Assembly (NCBI GenBank): GCA_963727285.1
Contig: CAVSFF010000009.1
Coordinates: 124,001-188,000 of the forward strand
From: CAITWD01 sp963727285
GTDB taxonomy: Bacteria; Actinomycetota; Thermoleophilia; Miltoncostaeales; Miltoncostaeaceae
Direction: 5' to 3'
DNA length: 64,000 bases
The notes under the pieces were generated by a model. The model saw only the letters and a list, made by a program, of their open reading frames with translations. It was not told where the DNA came from and did not search any database. Of this stretch, positions 39,582-51,023 are shown piece after piece; within the stretch, counting starts at the first letter, position 1; every line of letters begins with the position of its first letter. A program made the translations under genes and the position numbers.

Positions 39582-42263
39582 AGATCCTGCGTCTTCGGCT
39601 CCGCGACTTCAAGGGAGTCGCCGACCGCGAGGTGACCTTCGCACCGGACGGCGTCACGATCGTCGAGGGGCCCAACGAGGTCGGCAAGACGAGCCTCGCC
39701 GAGGGGCTCACGCTCGTGCTCGAGCACCTGGACTCGTCGTCGCGTGCCGAGATCCGCGACGCGAAGCCCGTCCATCGTGACGCCGGACCGTGGGTCGAGG
39801 CCGAGCTGACGACCGGCGACTACCACGTGATCATCGAAAAGCGCTGGCTTCGTGCACCGATGACCCATCTGCGCGTGCTGGCCCCGCGGGCCGAAGAGCT
39901 GACCGGGCGCGAGGCCCACGAGCGGCTGCGCGCGATCCTCGACGAGACGCTCGACCAGCAGCTCTTCTCGGCCCTGCACTATCTGCAGGGGGTCGACATC
40001 TCCCAGGCCGCGGTCGGCGGGTCGCTCAGCCTGGCGGCCGCCCTCGATGCGTCCGCGTCCGGCCAGTCGCCGGCGGCCCAAGCGGATGCCGGGATCGTCG
40101 ACCGTGTCCGCCAGGAGCGCGCCCGGTATTTCACCCCCGGGGGCAAGGCGACCGCCGAACGGATTCAGCGGGCGGCATCCGTCGACCGCTTGCGCGAGGA
40201 CGCCGACGCCGCCGCCGCACGCATCCGCGAGCTCGACGATCTGGCCGAGCGCTTCCGGTCGCTCTCGGACGAGCGCAGGCGCCTGGACGACGAGCGGACG
40301 ACGGCAGAGCGGCTCCTCGCCGCCGAGACGCGCGCCTGGCAGGCGGTCCAGGAGGCCCGCCGCACGGTCAGCGAGGCCACCCTCCGGCATGACGGCGCCA
40401 GGGCGGCGACCGCGGAGGCCGAGCGTCGCCTGCTCGCGCGCGCCGAACTGCGCACTGCCGAGACCGACGCCGCCGCGCGGACCGCCGCGTCGGCCCGCCG
40501 CGTCGAGGCGCTATGCCCGGGCGCCGATGCGGCAGCGGTCGCGCTGGCGGACGCGACGACCGCTCGAGAGGCCGCCCGTGCGGCGCGCGCGGTGGCGACG
40601 TCCGCACTGCGTGGCGCGCGTGAGGATCACGAGTACGCACGACGATTGGTCAGCCGCGATCTGTGGGCCGAGCGCCTCGCCCGCGTCCGCGCCGGCCAGC
40701 AGACGCTTGCGGCGACCGCCGAACTCATCGGCGGCAACCGGCTCGATGCCGAACGCCTGGCCCTGCTCGAGGCCGCGGCGAGTGCGGTCACCACCGCGCG
40801 CGCGCAGTTGTCGGCGGCGTCGGCCGGGGTCACCGTGACGGCGCTTCGTGACGCGACGATCACGATCGGCGACGACGCGCACCACATCAACACCGGCGGC
40901 GTGCTCGAGGCGCACGTCGACGGGACGCTGGTCATCGGCGTCGGCGACCTCGCCCGGATCAGCGTCGCCGGCGGCGCGCCCGAGCGCTCGCTGCGCGACG
41001 CGCTCGACGGTGCCGAGCACGAGTTCGTGTCGCTCCTGGTCGACTCGGGCCTGCCCGCCTCGGCGTCCATCGCCGCGTGCCGGATCGCGGCGCAAGCCCG
41101 GCGCGATGCGCTCGCCCAGCAGGCCGAGGCGCGCCGCCTGATCGAGGAGAGCCTGCGCGACCTTACCGTGGAGCGGCTCGAGCAGGAGGTTGCCGACGAC
41201 GAGGAGTACCTGCGTGCCTACGTGGCGCGCCACGGCGTCGTCGATCCGGCTCCGGAGGTCGACGCGACCAAAGCGGACCTGGATCGCGCCGAGATGACGG
41301 CGTCCACTGCCGTCAGCGCCGACGATGAGGCCAGCGCCGCCTACGATGCGGCCCACGCGCACCGCGACGAGGTCCAGCGTGCGCTGACCGACACCCAAAC
41401 CGACCATCACGTGGCGGTGGCTCTCCATCGCAGTGCCACCGATGCGCTCGAGCTCGCGCGAGCCGACCTCGACGACGATGCCCTGGCGCGGACCGCAATC
41501 GAGGCGCGCCAGGCTGAGACCGCCGCCGCCGATGCGCTCGACGGCTGCCGCCGCCGCCCTGGCGGGGCTCGATCCCGACTCGGTCGAGGCGCGTCGCACC
41601 AACCTCGAAGAACGGGCCGAGCGGGTGACCGCCGAGACCAACCTGCTCCAGCAGGAGCTGGTGGCAACCCGGACCGAACTGGTCATCCGCGGGGACGAGG
41701 GGCTGCACGACCGGCTGGCGGACCTCGAGACGCGCTGGTCCCAGCTATCGGGTGAACATGACCGCGTCGAGCGCGCGGCGGCGGCGGTCGAGCTGCTGTG
41801 GACCCGGCTGGAGGCGCGCCGGGATGCCGCCCAGCGCTCGTACGTCGCCCCGTATCGGGCCGAGATCGAGCGACTCGGACGCATCGTCTATGGGCCATCG
41901 TTCGGCGTCGACATCGACCACGCCACCCTGACGATCGTCAGCCGGACGCTCGCTGACCGCACCGTCGCCTTCGGCCAGTTGTCGAGCGGCGCCCGCGAGC
42001 AGCTCTGCGTCCTGTCGCTGTTGGCCTGCGCGGGGATCGTCGCCGACGACGGCCGCGATGGCGTGCCGGTCATCATCGACGACGCCCTCGGCTGGACCGA
42101 TCGCGATCGTCTCGAACGGCTCGGGGCGGCGTTCGCCGCCGCCGGGCGCAACGCACAGGTGATCGTGCTGACGTGTGATCCCGCCCGCTACCGGACCGTC
42201 GGTTCGGCGACGGTCCGGCGTCTCCGGCCCGAGCGGCCCGCGGCGCAGGACACCGTCGCCTAG
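39578..42263 (+). CDS. SbcC/Rad50/YhaN-like AAA ATPase without zinc hook
   Basis: About 894 residues, partner of the upstream nuclease. Walker A is VEGPNEVGKTSLAEG; C-terminal ABC signature FGQLSSGAREQLCVLSLLA and Walker B VPVIIDDALGWTD. Between them, two long Ala/Arg/Glu-rich coiled coils flank a beta-rich insert (about residues 415-480: ITIGDDAHHINTGGVLEAHV, DGTLVIGVGDLARISVAGG). No CxxC hook is present; the only Cys near is in ALCPGAD. YhaN of Firmicutes also lacks the hook. One extra base near 41543 shifts the frame. It ends in a CTAG shared with the stop of recD on the other strand. Confidence 0.83.
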
Positions 42264-44078
42264 AGGTCGCCCCACAGCCGATCGCGCAGACCCGGACGCC
42301 CGCGCGATCGGGCGTCGCACGGCCGCGCGGATCGCGTCCTCAGATCCGATCAGGATGAGCCGTTCCCGTGCCCTCGTGATCGCCGTGTACAGCAATTCCC
42401 GCGTCAACAGCTGCGATGCCGTGTCCGGCACGACGACGACCGCCGTCGCCACCTGGCTCCCCTGGCTCTTGTGAATCGTCATCGCGTGCACGGTCTCCGC
42501 GGCCCCCAATCGTGAGGCGCTGACGGTCGCGATGCCGCCGGCGCGTGCGAACGCCACCTCGACGCGGCCCGCGCCCCGCGCCACGACGACGCCGGAGTCA
42601 CCGTTGAACAACCCGGTGGCGTAGTCGTTCTCGGTGACGAGCACCGGCCGTCCGACGTACCACTCGCCGTACGGGGCGTACCCGTCGACCGCGCCACGCA
42701 GCCATGACTCGACGGTCGCGTTCCACGCCGCCACGCCGCCGGGTCCCCGCCGGTGGGCGCACAGAACCCGCACCGCACCACTGGCCGCCAGCGCTGGCGG
42801 CGCATCCCCCGCGGCAGCCGCCGCGAACACGCGACGGCCGGCGTCGACGACCACCTCCGCCACGATCCCCCCGGCCCGCGATGCCCCGGCGGCCGGAATC
42901 CAGGTCACGGAACGGTCACCGCGAGACAGGAGTTCGACCACGTCGTCGGCGGCGCCGGCGCGGACGGCATCGGCCAACGCGCCGATCTCGGAGCCGAACC
43001 GGTGCACCGTGCGCAACACCGCAATACGGCCCCCAAGCGGGGACGGCGCCGGGCCATCGGCCGCGGGACCGACGATGTCACCCAGGACCGCCCCTGCCTC
43101 CACCGAGGCGAGCTGGCCGGCGTCACCGACCAGGATCAGGCGGGCATCGTCCCGCAGCGCCGCCACCAGACGGGCCATGAGCGCCAGTGAGACCATCGAC
43201 GCCTCGTCGACCACGACCACGTCGTGCGGGAGCGGGGCATCGCGGTCATGCGCGGCGCCGGTCGGACGGATGCCGAGCAGGCGATGCAGGGTGACGCCCT
43301 CCAGGGCCGCCAGGGTGGCGCGCACGTCGTCGTCGACCGGCAGTTCCGCGGTCTGGACGGCGATCGACTCCCCGAGGCGCTCGGCCGCCTTGCCCGTCGG
43401 TGCGCTCACGGCGATCCGCGGAACCGGCGCGCCGGCCGCCTGGGCCTGCTCGCACAGCAGCGCCAGCACGGCGGCGACGGTCGTGGTCTTGCCGGTCCCG
43501 GGCCCACCGCAGATGACCGCGAGACGCCCGCTCACCGCGACCCGCGCGGCTGCCGGCTGCGCCGGATCGGGCGCGGGACCGAAGCAGCGCAGGAGCCCGG
43601 CCTCGAGCAGGGCCGAGTCGATGGCCGGGCCATCCGCGACGGCGCGGGCGGCCACGGCCTCTGCCACCGTCAGTTCGTCGACATAGCAGCGACGCAGATA
43701 CAGCCGGTGGCCGTCCACGATCAGCGGACGCGCGGGCACCGGACGTGCCGGTACGGCCACAAGCGGACTCGCCGCGATCGAGGTTCGCCATCGCTCCGGA
43801 TCCGGCCACGGGAGACCGGCAACATCCACGACCGCGTCCGCGTCCACCGACACCGTCACCGCGATGTCCCGAATGTCGATGCAGACGTGTCCGAGGCGCG
43901 GGGCCCGCGCCGCGAGCGCCATCGCCAAGAGGACGGTGGGGTCGGTCTCGCCGAAGAGCTGCCCGAGGCGGACGGCCAGGTGCACGTCGCCGGCATGCAG
44001 CACCCCGGCGTCGTTGAATGCACCGAGCAGCCCCTCGGCGCGCACCGCCCGGTCGGCTCCGGCGGACGGCGCGGTCAT
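42260..44078 (-). CDS. recD: Exodeoxyribonuclease V subunit alpha, RecD
   Basis: 5'-3' helicase subunit of RecBCD, about 605 residues. Helicase motifs: LYLRRCYVDE, I ICGGPGTGKTTTVAAVLAL, Ia VSAPTGKAAERL, TLHRLLGI, II VVVDEASMVSLALM, III LILVGDAGQLASVEAGAVLG, IV VLCAHRRGPGGV, V AMTIHKSQGSQV and VI LLYTAITRARERLILIG. One extra base near 42293 must be removed to give the classical end ASGLRDRLWGDL; uncorrected, the frame runs on to 41745, antisense to the ATPase. It starts with ATG overlapping the recB stop. Confidence 0.92.
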
Positions 44079-47000
44079 GCGCGCACCTCGTCCAGCGCAT
44101 CGCTGAGCGCGGATACCAGGCCCGCCGGAGGCCGCCAGGCCCAGACCCCGCACCGGTCCCCGCCCCAGCTCGGCGTCGCTGCGCCCGCCATGCCGCGCAC
44201 GAACAGATACCCGGCTCCCCGAATGTCGCGATCGGCGTCGTACCCCGGCACCCGCCAGCGCAAGAACCGGTGCAGGGCGATGAGGTACAGCAGCGCCTGC
44301 AGTGGATAGTCGGCCTCGTGCATGGCGGCGACGATCGCGTCCGGACGATAGTCCCACGCCGACGGCACCCGGCCCGCCGGTCCGAGCCGGTTGGTCTTGT
44401 AGTCGATCACCGCGTAGCCGCCGTCCGGAAGACGGACGACGACATCCAGGAACCCGTTCAGGAACCCGCGCAGGGTGACCTCGGCGACCGGCGACCGCGC
44501 CAGCCGTCCGGCGTAGCGGCCCATCGGATCCCCGGCGGGGGCAAACGACGCAAGCACATCGGCGACACGTCCGAGCACAAGCGCCCCGGTCGGCCGCTCG
44601 CCTCCGGCCAGCGGCAGCTCGAAGGCCATCTCATCAATGCGGTCGCGGCGCGGGAGCCCCGCCAGCGTGAACGCCCCGAATGGGCCACCGAGCGGGGTCT
44701 GGAGACTCGTCGCCAATCCGGCGGCGACGGCGCCAGGGTCACCGACGTCGATGCGGTGCCGCGGCAGTTGCCACTCGAGCGCGTCGCGCAGGGCCGTCGT
44801 CAGATCGGTCGCGGCGAAGTCGGTGCCCTCGAGCACCTCATGAATGAGCGACCCGACCGCAGCCCCGGCCGGCATCGGACCGAGGACCAGTTCCATGTCG
44901 GTGAACCCGGGATCGGGCCCGTCCGGGAGGTCGGCGTCACTCCCGACCGCCTCGTCGCTCCCGCCGTGCCGATCGCCACCGGCGGGCTCGACGCGATCCC
45001 TGGCCGCCGCGACGATGCCGCTGTAGGACGTCCGGCGCCACACCGTGTCGAGGTCGCGGTCGAGGACGCCGAGCGTCAGCGGGACCGCGCCGACCGGCGC
45101 CGGGGCCAGCCGGCCGCCGCCGGACGTCGGCGCCCGCTCGACGACGATCGCGCCCGGGGCCAGCTGGGCGAAGCGGACCAGATCCGCGGTTGCGGCATCG
45201 TCCGACGGAGGGCCCGACCCCGTCGGTCCGATCGCGCCGTCAGCTTCCTGCGCGAACAGCAGGCGCCCGAGCGGCGAGTGCCCCGCATCGCGGGTGGCGG
45301 CCCACCAGATCACCAGCTGATGGCGCGCCCGGGTCATGGCGACGTACAGCAGTCGCAGTTCCTCCCCGCGCTGCTCATCGCGGCTGCGACGCCAGTCGTC
45401 GGCGTACCCCGGTGCGTCCACGCCGCCGACGACCAGCCGCCGCGCTCCGGCGGGCGTGTGGAAGATCGGAAAGGCGTCGACGTGTCCCTGCTGCGGAATC
45501 CACCCTTCCTCCCACAAGTAGGGGCAGTAGACCACCGGAAACTCGAGCCCCTTGGCGGCGTGCACGGTGACGACCTGGACCGCGTCCGCGTCGGAATCGA
45601 GTCGCCGACTGCGCTCGTCGCTGTCGGATGCGCCTGCCGCAGTGCGGATCTGCTCGGCGAGCCAGCTCGCCAGCCCCCCGGCCTCGAGCTCGACGGCAGC
45701 CGCGTGCAGCAGCTCGCCGATATGACGAAGGTCGGTCAGCTCGCGCTCGCCGTCGGGCCGTCCCAGGATGCGCGCCGGAAGGTCCTCGCCCGCGGAGATC
45801 GCGCTCAAAAGCGCGGCGACTCCGTGACGCCTGAGCACGACCCCCCACCCCGCGATCGTCTCATGGAGGTCCTCCCATGCGCGATCGTCGGCCGCCGCGA
45901 CCGCACCGGCGTCCCATCCGCAGAAGACGGTCAGTGCGGCCGCCGTCACCGCGGGACGCGAGCTCGGCCGCTCGACGGCCTCCAGCAGGCGAAGCCACTC
46001 GGTCGCGACCGCGGTGTCGAACACGCTGCCCACGCGGCTGATGACGGCAGGCACCCCCGCCGCGCGGAGTGCAGCGCGGATCAACGTGCTGTGGCTGCGC
46101 TTTCGCACCAGTACGGCGATGTGCTTCGGCTCGACCGCGGCATCCGACTCGAGCAGTCGCACGATGTCGGCGGCCAGATCATCGGCCACCACTTGACGGG
46201 CCCGCGGCGCGAGAATCGTCGGCGCCTTCCCCTTGGTCAGGTCCGACGCGGCGAGGTCATCACGATGGACGACGCGCACTCGGATCGGAGCCCGGTCGGG
46301 CAGGCCTGCCGGTCGCGTCTGCACCGGCTCCGGCGTCGCCTCCAACGGCCGATAGGCGATCTCCGGATGGCCGAGCCGGGCATGCCGGAACAGCGCGTCG
46401 CAGCCCCGGAGGATGCCGGCGTCGGAGCGCCAGCTGACGTTCATGCTGCGTCGATCGGTCGCCGCCCGGGCCGCGGCCAGATAGGCCTCGACGTCCGCAC
46501 CGCGGAATCCGTAGATCGCCTGCTTGGGGTCTCCGATCATCACGACGGTCGCGCCGGTCGCGATGAAGGCCGCGTCGATGATCTGGTATTGGACCGGATC
46601 GGTGTCCTGGAACTCGTCGATCAGCACGACCCCGAAGCGCTCACGCAGCCGTGCTGCGACGACGGGCCCGCGGACCGGGGTGATCAGGACGTCGCGCAGA
46701 CGCCCCTGGAGGTCGTCGTAGGTCATCACCCCGGTCCTCCGCTTGCGACGCTCGACTTCGGCCCGGACCTCGAAGGCGAACGCGGTCCGGCAGTCGGCGG
46801 GAGTCGTCGGATGCGGCGGGTGTGCGCCGAGGTCCGCAAACGCATCGCTCAGCGCGGCCTTCCGCCCGACCCGCCGCGCGGTTGCGTGATCGAACGGCGG
46901 ATTGCTGCCCACGGGCCCGTAGTCGCGCAGATACAGGTCGTCGACAACCTGATCGACAAGCAGCTCCAGGTCGTCGGCGACAACGGCACCCGTATCGACG

Positions 47001-47419
47001 TCCGCGGCGACACCGAGCCCACGGAGCACCTGACTGCAGAAACTGTGCGTCGTGGCCACCGTGACGGCGTCGAACCGTGCGACGGCCGAGTGCAGGGCGT
47101 CTCGCCGCGCGGCGATGCGGGCCGCGTCTCCGTCCAGCAGGCATGCGACCACGTCGTCGTCATGGGTGGTCGTGGTGCCATCAAGTGCGTCCCGGGCCAT
47201 CACCAGCGCAGCCCGCAACCGCTCCCGCAACTCGCCCGTCGCTGCATTGGTAAAGGTCATGACCAGAAGCTGGTCCGGCCGCAGCCCGTCGGCGAGGTAT
47301 CGGACCGCGAGCGCCGTGATCGCATACGTCTTGCCGGTGCCGGCACTCGCCTCGAGGACGGTGACCCCGTCCGGCAGCGGGTCGCGGATCGAGAACACCG
47401 GTGGCGGGGTGTCGGTCAT
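44075..47419 (-). CDS. recB: Exodeoxyribonuclease V subunit beta, RecB
   Basis: 1114 residues, intact. UvrD-type helicase: I VLEASAGTGKTYAITALAV, Ia LLVMTFTNAATGELRERL, THSFCSQVLRGLG, II VVLIDEFQDTDPVQY, III VVMIGDPKQAIYGFRGAD, IV/V VQVVTVHAAKGLEFPVVYCP and VI LLYVAMTRARHQLVIWW. The C-terminal nuclease domain carries SLIHEVLEGTDFAA, GFLDVVVRLP and YAVIDYKTN (D-x-K), followed by QALLYLIALHRFL. It loads on double-strand ends, unwinds and degrades until Chi. ATGA overlaps on both sides show recC-recB-recD are translated in series. Confidence 0.95.
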   Translation of the reverse strand: MTDTPPPVFSIRDPLPDGVTVLEASAGTGKTYAITALAVRYLADGLRPDQLLVMTFTNAATGELRERLRAALVMARDALDGTTTTHDDDVVACLLDGDAARIAARRDALHSAVARFDAVTVATTHSFCSQVLRGLGVAADVDTGAVVADDLELLVDQVVDDLYLRDYGPVGSNPPFDHATARRVGRKAALSDAFADLGAHPPHPTTPADCRTAFAFEVRAEVERRKRRTGVMTYDDLQGRLRDVLITPVRGPVVAARLRERFGVVLIDEFQDTDPVQYQIIDAAFIATGATVVMIGDPKQAIYGFRGADVEAYLAAARAATDRRSMNVSWRSDAGILRGCDALFRHARLGHPEIAYRPLEATPEPVQTRPAGLPDRAPIRVRVVHRDDLAASDLTKGKAPTILAPRARQVVADDLAADIVRLLESDAAVEPKHIAVLVRKRSHSTLIRAALRAAGVPAVISRVGSVFDTAVATEWLRLLEAVERPSSRPAVTAAALTVFCGWDAGAVAAADDRAWEDLHETIAGWGVVLRRHGVAALLSAISAGEDLPARILGRPDGERELTDLRHIGELLHAAAVELEAGGLASWLAEQIRTAAGASDSDERSRRLDSDADAVQVVTVHAAKGLEFPVVYCPYLWEEGWIPQQGHVDAFPIFHTPAGARRLVVGGVDAPGYADDWRRSRDEQRGEELRLLYVAMTRARHQLVIWWAATRDAGHSPLGRLLFAQEADGAIGPTGSGPPSDDAATADLVRFAQLAPGAIVVERAPTSGGGRLAPAPVGAVPLTLGVLDRDLDTVWRRTSYSGIVAAARDRVEPAGGDRHGGSDEAVGSDADLPDGPDPGFTDMELVLGPMPAGAAVGSLIHEVLEGTDFAATDLTTALRDALEWQLPRHRIDVGDPGAVAAGLATSLQTPLGGPFGAFTLAGLPRRDRIDEMAFELPLAGGERPTGALVLGRVADVLASFAPAGDPMGRYAGRLARSPVAEVTLRGFLNGFLDVVVRLPDGGYAVIDYKTNRLGPAGRVPSAWDYRPDAIVAAMHEADYPLQALLYLIALHRFLRWRVPGYDADRDIRGAGYLFVRGMAGAATPSWGGDRCGVWAWRPPAGLVSALSDALDEVRA

Positions 47420-50400
47420 GACGAGCGCTCCTCGACCGCCAGGAGGTCGCCCCACAGTCGGATCGCCGCAGTCCGGAAGGCGTCGCCGTGGCGGTCCCAG
47501 AGCTCGTCGAACGACAGTCGTCCGCCGAGCACCAGCACGTGCGCCGGGTCCTCGTTCTCCCCGGGCATCTGGGACCCGAACCTCCGCTCCCATTCGTCGG
47601 ACAGCGCGCGCATGCCGGCGGTCCCCCCCGACGCCGCGCTGGCCGCCCACACCGCCGACGTTCGCGGATAGATCGTCGGGACCGACCGCATGCCCTCGTC
47701 ATAGAGCCCGATCAAGCGATCGAGGGCGCCCCGGGCGGTCGCCGTATCGAGCGGGTCGACCCAGGCGGTGCCGTTCTTGGCGCGCATCGACTGCGGATTG
47801 CGGCCGATGACCATCGACCGATACGCGACGCCGGACCCGGCGGCCGTCAGCGCCAGCAGGTACACCCAGGCCCGCAGCCGCAACCGCGCACCGAGCCGCG
47901 AGTACGACGCCAGCAAGACCAGGTCGTCGAACACGTCGGGGACCGTGCCGACGAGGCGGCGCCCGCTGTCGGTCACGATGTCCACCGCGACCGCCTGCGG
48001 CCGACGGGCACCTTGGAGCACCTGCGCCTCGATGGCGATCTCGTCGACCGACGGAGCGACTGCCGCGAGCGTCGCGAAGACCGAGCTCGCCCGGCGGCAG
48101 CGTGCCGCGAACCCGTTCCCCCGCGACCCATGCCTCCCGATCCACGCCGCGCCGGATCGCCCGCAGCATCCGGTCCCCGACCGACCAACGGTCCAGCGGA
48201 TCCAGATCGACCGGGATCCCGTCGGGAAGCTCGTCCCCGACCTCCCGCAATGCCACCCCGAGCCGGGCCCGCAGAAATTCGCGGATCGGGTGCTCGACGA
48301 AGCGCACGAGCGCAGCGAGATCGAGCGTCGCCACATCCGGGGCGGCCAACGGGTCGGGCAGGAACACCGCCGGCCGTCGGACCGCGGCGGCAAGCGCCCG
48401 TGCGCCAGCGGCCGCAGCGGGGTCGAACCCCCACACCAGCCCATCGACAAGCGCACCACGCTGGAAGTTCTCCGGGTCGAACGGCTGCAGCGGGTGCGTG
48501 ACCCGGACCCGTCGCGCAAGCGCGCCGTCGACCGTCTGGCCAAGGACGTCGATCAGCTCCGCGACAGGCACCGACGGCGCCCGTTCGCTGTTGGTCCGCT
48601 CGTCGCGACCCGAATAGGTGATCACGACCGCGTCCGAGGCCGCGAGCACCGCGTCGAGCAGCTGCTGGACGTCGTCGCCGCGCGGATCGCGATCGCCGAC
48701 CCGCGGGTCCTGCAGCGTGATGTCGTCACCGTCGTGGCCCGGCGTCCGCGGAAACACGCCGTCGTCGAGCCCGAGCAGGCAGACAACCCGATGCGGCACG
48801 CCGCGCAGAGGCACCATGCTGGACGCGGTGATGCGCCCGGTGCGATACCGGGCCGACCCGCCGCGCAGGTTGAACCCCGCCTGAACGATCCCCCTCATCT
48901 CGGCGGGAGTGACATCAACGGCGAGCCCTCCGGCAGCGGCCACCAGATCCCCGACCAGATCGGTGAGCTGGAACCGCTGCCACGCGCGGTCCACGTCGAC
49001 GTCGGTCAAGAGGTCGGCCGCGTCGACGATCGCGTCGGCCCATGCGGATACCGGTTGCGGGTGGCGGGCACGCTCGGTGACGACGGCGAGCCGGTCGATG
49101 AACTCGGCAAGGCGCCCGACGAGGTCGATCGACCCGGTATCGAGCCCCTCAAGGGGTGCAACCCCGGCGGTCGCGCCGTCCCCGAGATCCCCGACGGCGA
49201 TGCCCAGCAGCATCCGGTCGATGCCGGTGCGCCAGCTGTTCGCCTGGAGCGCACCGAGCCCAAACCGCTCACGATCGGCCGCGTCGAGTCCCCAGCGCAC
49301 GCCGGCCTCGACCGCCAACTGCTCCATGCGGGCGAGATCGCCGTCATCGAACCCGAAGCGGCGTCGGACCGGGTCCAGCGCCGCCAACTCCAACACCTGG
49401 GTCAGGGTTGCGCGGTCGTCGGCGATGGCCATCACCCGGTCGACCACCGCGATCACCGGATTCGTCGCGTGCAGAGTCCGATCGGCGATCTCGACGCGCA
49501 GCCCCGGTCCGGGAAACGTCCCTGCGGCGTCCGCGTCGCGTGGCGAGCCCGGACCGAACGTCGCTTCGATGAGTGGCGCAAATCCCTCGAGATCGGGACT
49601 GAGGATCACGACATCGCGCGGCTCGAGGCTCGGGTCGCCGGCGAACAGGTGCATGAGCGCGTCGCGGAGAATCTCGACTTGGCGCGCGCGCCCGTGGCAG
49701 GAGTGGATCTGCACCGACCGGTCGTCCGGGGACAAGACGTGCGGGGTGGTCGCCGTCGGCGCGCGGTTGCCGCGGATGTCGGCCTGGACCCGCTCCAGCA
49801 GGCGCATCGACCCGCCGGACACCGGCTCGGGCAGGTGATCGGCCTCCAATCCGATCGCGATCTGGAGCTCACGCGCGTCGCGGCCCCAGGACGACAGCAA
49901 CGGATTGACGGCACTCCGGGCCGTCGGGTCCTCGGCGCGGCGGATACCGCGCGGCGGGCACCCCGCCACGGCCACGGCGTCCCACAGCCGCTGTGACGGG
50001 TGGAGGACGTACATGTCGATGTCCCGTGCGACGCCGATCGCCTCCAACACGCGCAAGTAGGTCGGCGGCAGGCGGGAGACCCCGACCAGTGCCAGCCATT
50101 CCGGAAGCTCCACCGCCTCCGGGTGGTCGACGATCCTCCGGCACTCGTCGTCGAGGCGCTCGGCCAATACGGGCCGGCCGATCTCGGCGCGCAGGAGCCG
50201 CCACAAGTGCGGTTGCCAGGCAAGCGCATCCGGGAGCGCCAGGCCACCCGGGCCGTCACTGCGCCCGTCGGCCCAGGCGACGATCATGTCCGGGCGGTAC
50301 ATCCCGTAGCGGTCGAACAGGTCCGCGACGTGGCGGAGGGTTGCGTAGCGGCGCGCGCGGCGGAGGCCGTCGCGATCGGTCCCCGGAGATGCCCCGACAT

Positions 50401-50761
50401 GGCCGGCGATCACCGCCAGCTCCGGAGCGTCGCCGCAGCGATCGAGGAGGTCGATCAGCGTCCACACCGATGCATCCGGGCGCCACGGGTCGCGATCGGG
50501 GTCCTCGCCGGGCCGCGCCAGCGCGCGGTTGACGATCCAGCCGGGAAACCGAAAGTCCACGCGGGCGGTGACCCCGTCGTGCCGGCCGGGGCGTGCGCCC
50601 AACCGCTGGGCGAGCTCCTGCGAGAGCCAGCGCTCAACGCCGCGCGTCGGCACACCGATGACCGCGGCGTCGAACGGGTCCGCCGCGGCCGCGCCGAGCC
50701 GTTCGCTCAACGGCGACACAATCCCGCCGGCGTGCTGTGTCAGGTGGATCCGCAAAGCCAT
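47416..50761 (-). CDS. recC: Exodeoxyribonuclease V subunit gamma, RecC
   Basis: About 1114 residues. The start MALRIHLTQHAGGIVSPLSE, IGVPTRGVERWLSQELAQRL, VDFRFPGWIVNRAL, IQIHSCHGRARQVEILRDAL (HSCHSRxREVEVL block), VVILSPDLEGFAPLIEATFG and VVCLLGLDDGVFPR are RecC landmarks. An inactive helicase fold recognises Chi and splits strands. One extra base near 48097 shifts the frame before the last quarter, which ends RLSFDELWDRHGDAF and AVEERSS. The start is set by homology; the in-frame sequence further upstream is not RecC-like. First gene of the recC-recB-recD operon. Confidence 0.93.
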
Positions 50762-51023
50762 CGGTCCATTCTTGACGACGCAGCGGCCGGAGGTCGGCAT
50801 CGGCACCCTCGTCGTCGGGCGTCCACCCCCGAACCCGAGGGTCACGGGCACGTCACCGCGCCGGCCCGATTCCGTCTCGCACGCAGACCGCCGGGCGTTG
50901 CAGCGCCCGATCGACGGTATCGGCGTTGCGACTGGCCGCATGGTGGGTTTCCGCGCGCCGGTCAACCCGTCACACTCATGGACAGGTCCGCCCTTCTCCC
51001 GTCCCAAGGATGCCCGCCGCAGG

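Noticed and set aside
41745..42259. Long C-terminal extension of recD antisense to the ATPase gene
   Set aside because: Removing one base near 42293 restores the classical RecD end and a stop at 42260; the extension is the complement of a conserved ATPase.
39578..42263. CxxC zinc hook in the SbcC-like ATPase
   Set aside because: Only isolated cysteines occur in the coiled-coil region; no C-x-x-C was found.
44018..47671. Very long plus-strand open frame across recB
   Set aside because: It is the shadow of recB; its translation is Arg/Gly-rich with no domains, while the minus strand has every RecB motif.
48060..48110. RecC split into two genes
   Set aside because: Sequence on both sides of 48097 is continuous RecC in adjacent frames; a one-base error explains it better than two genes.
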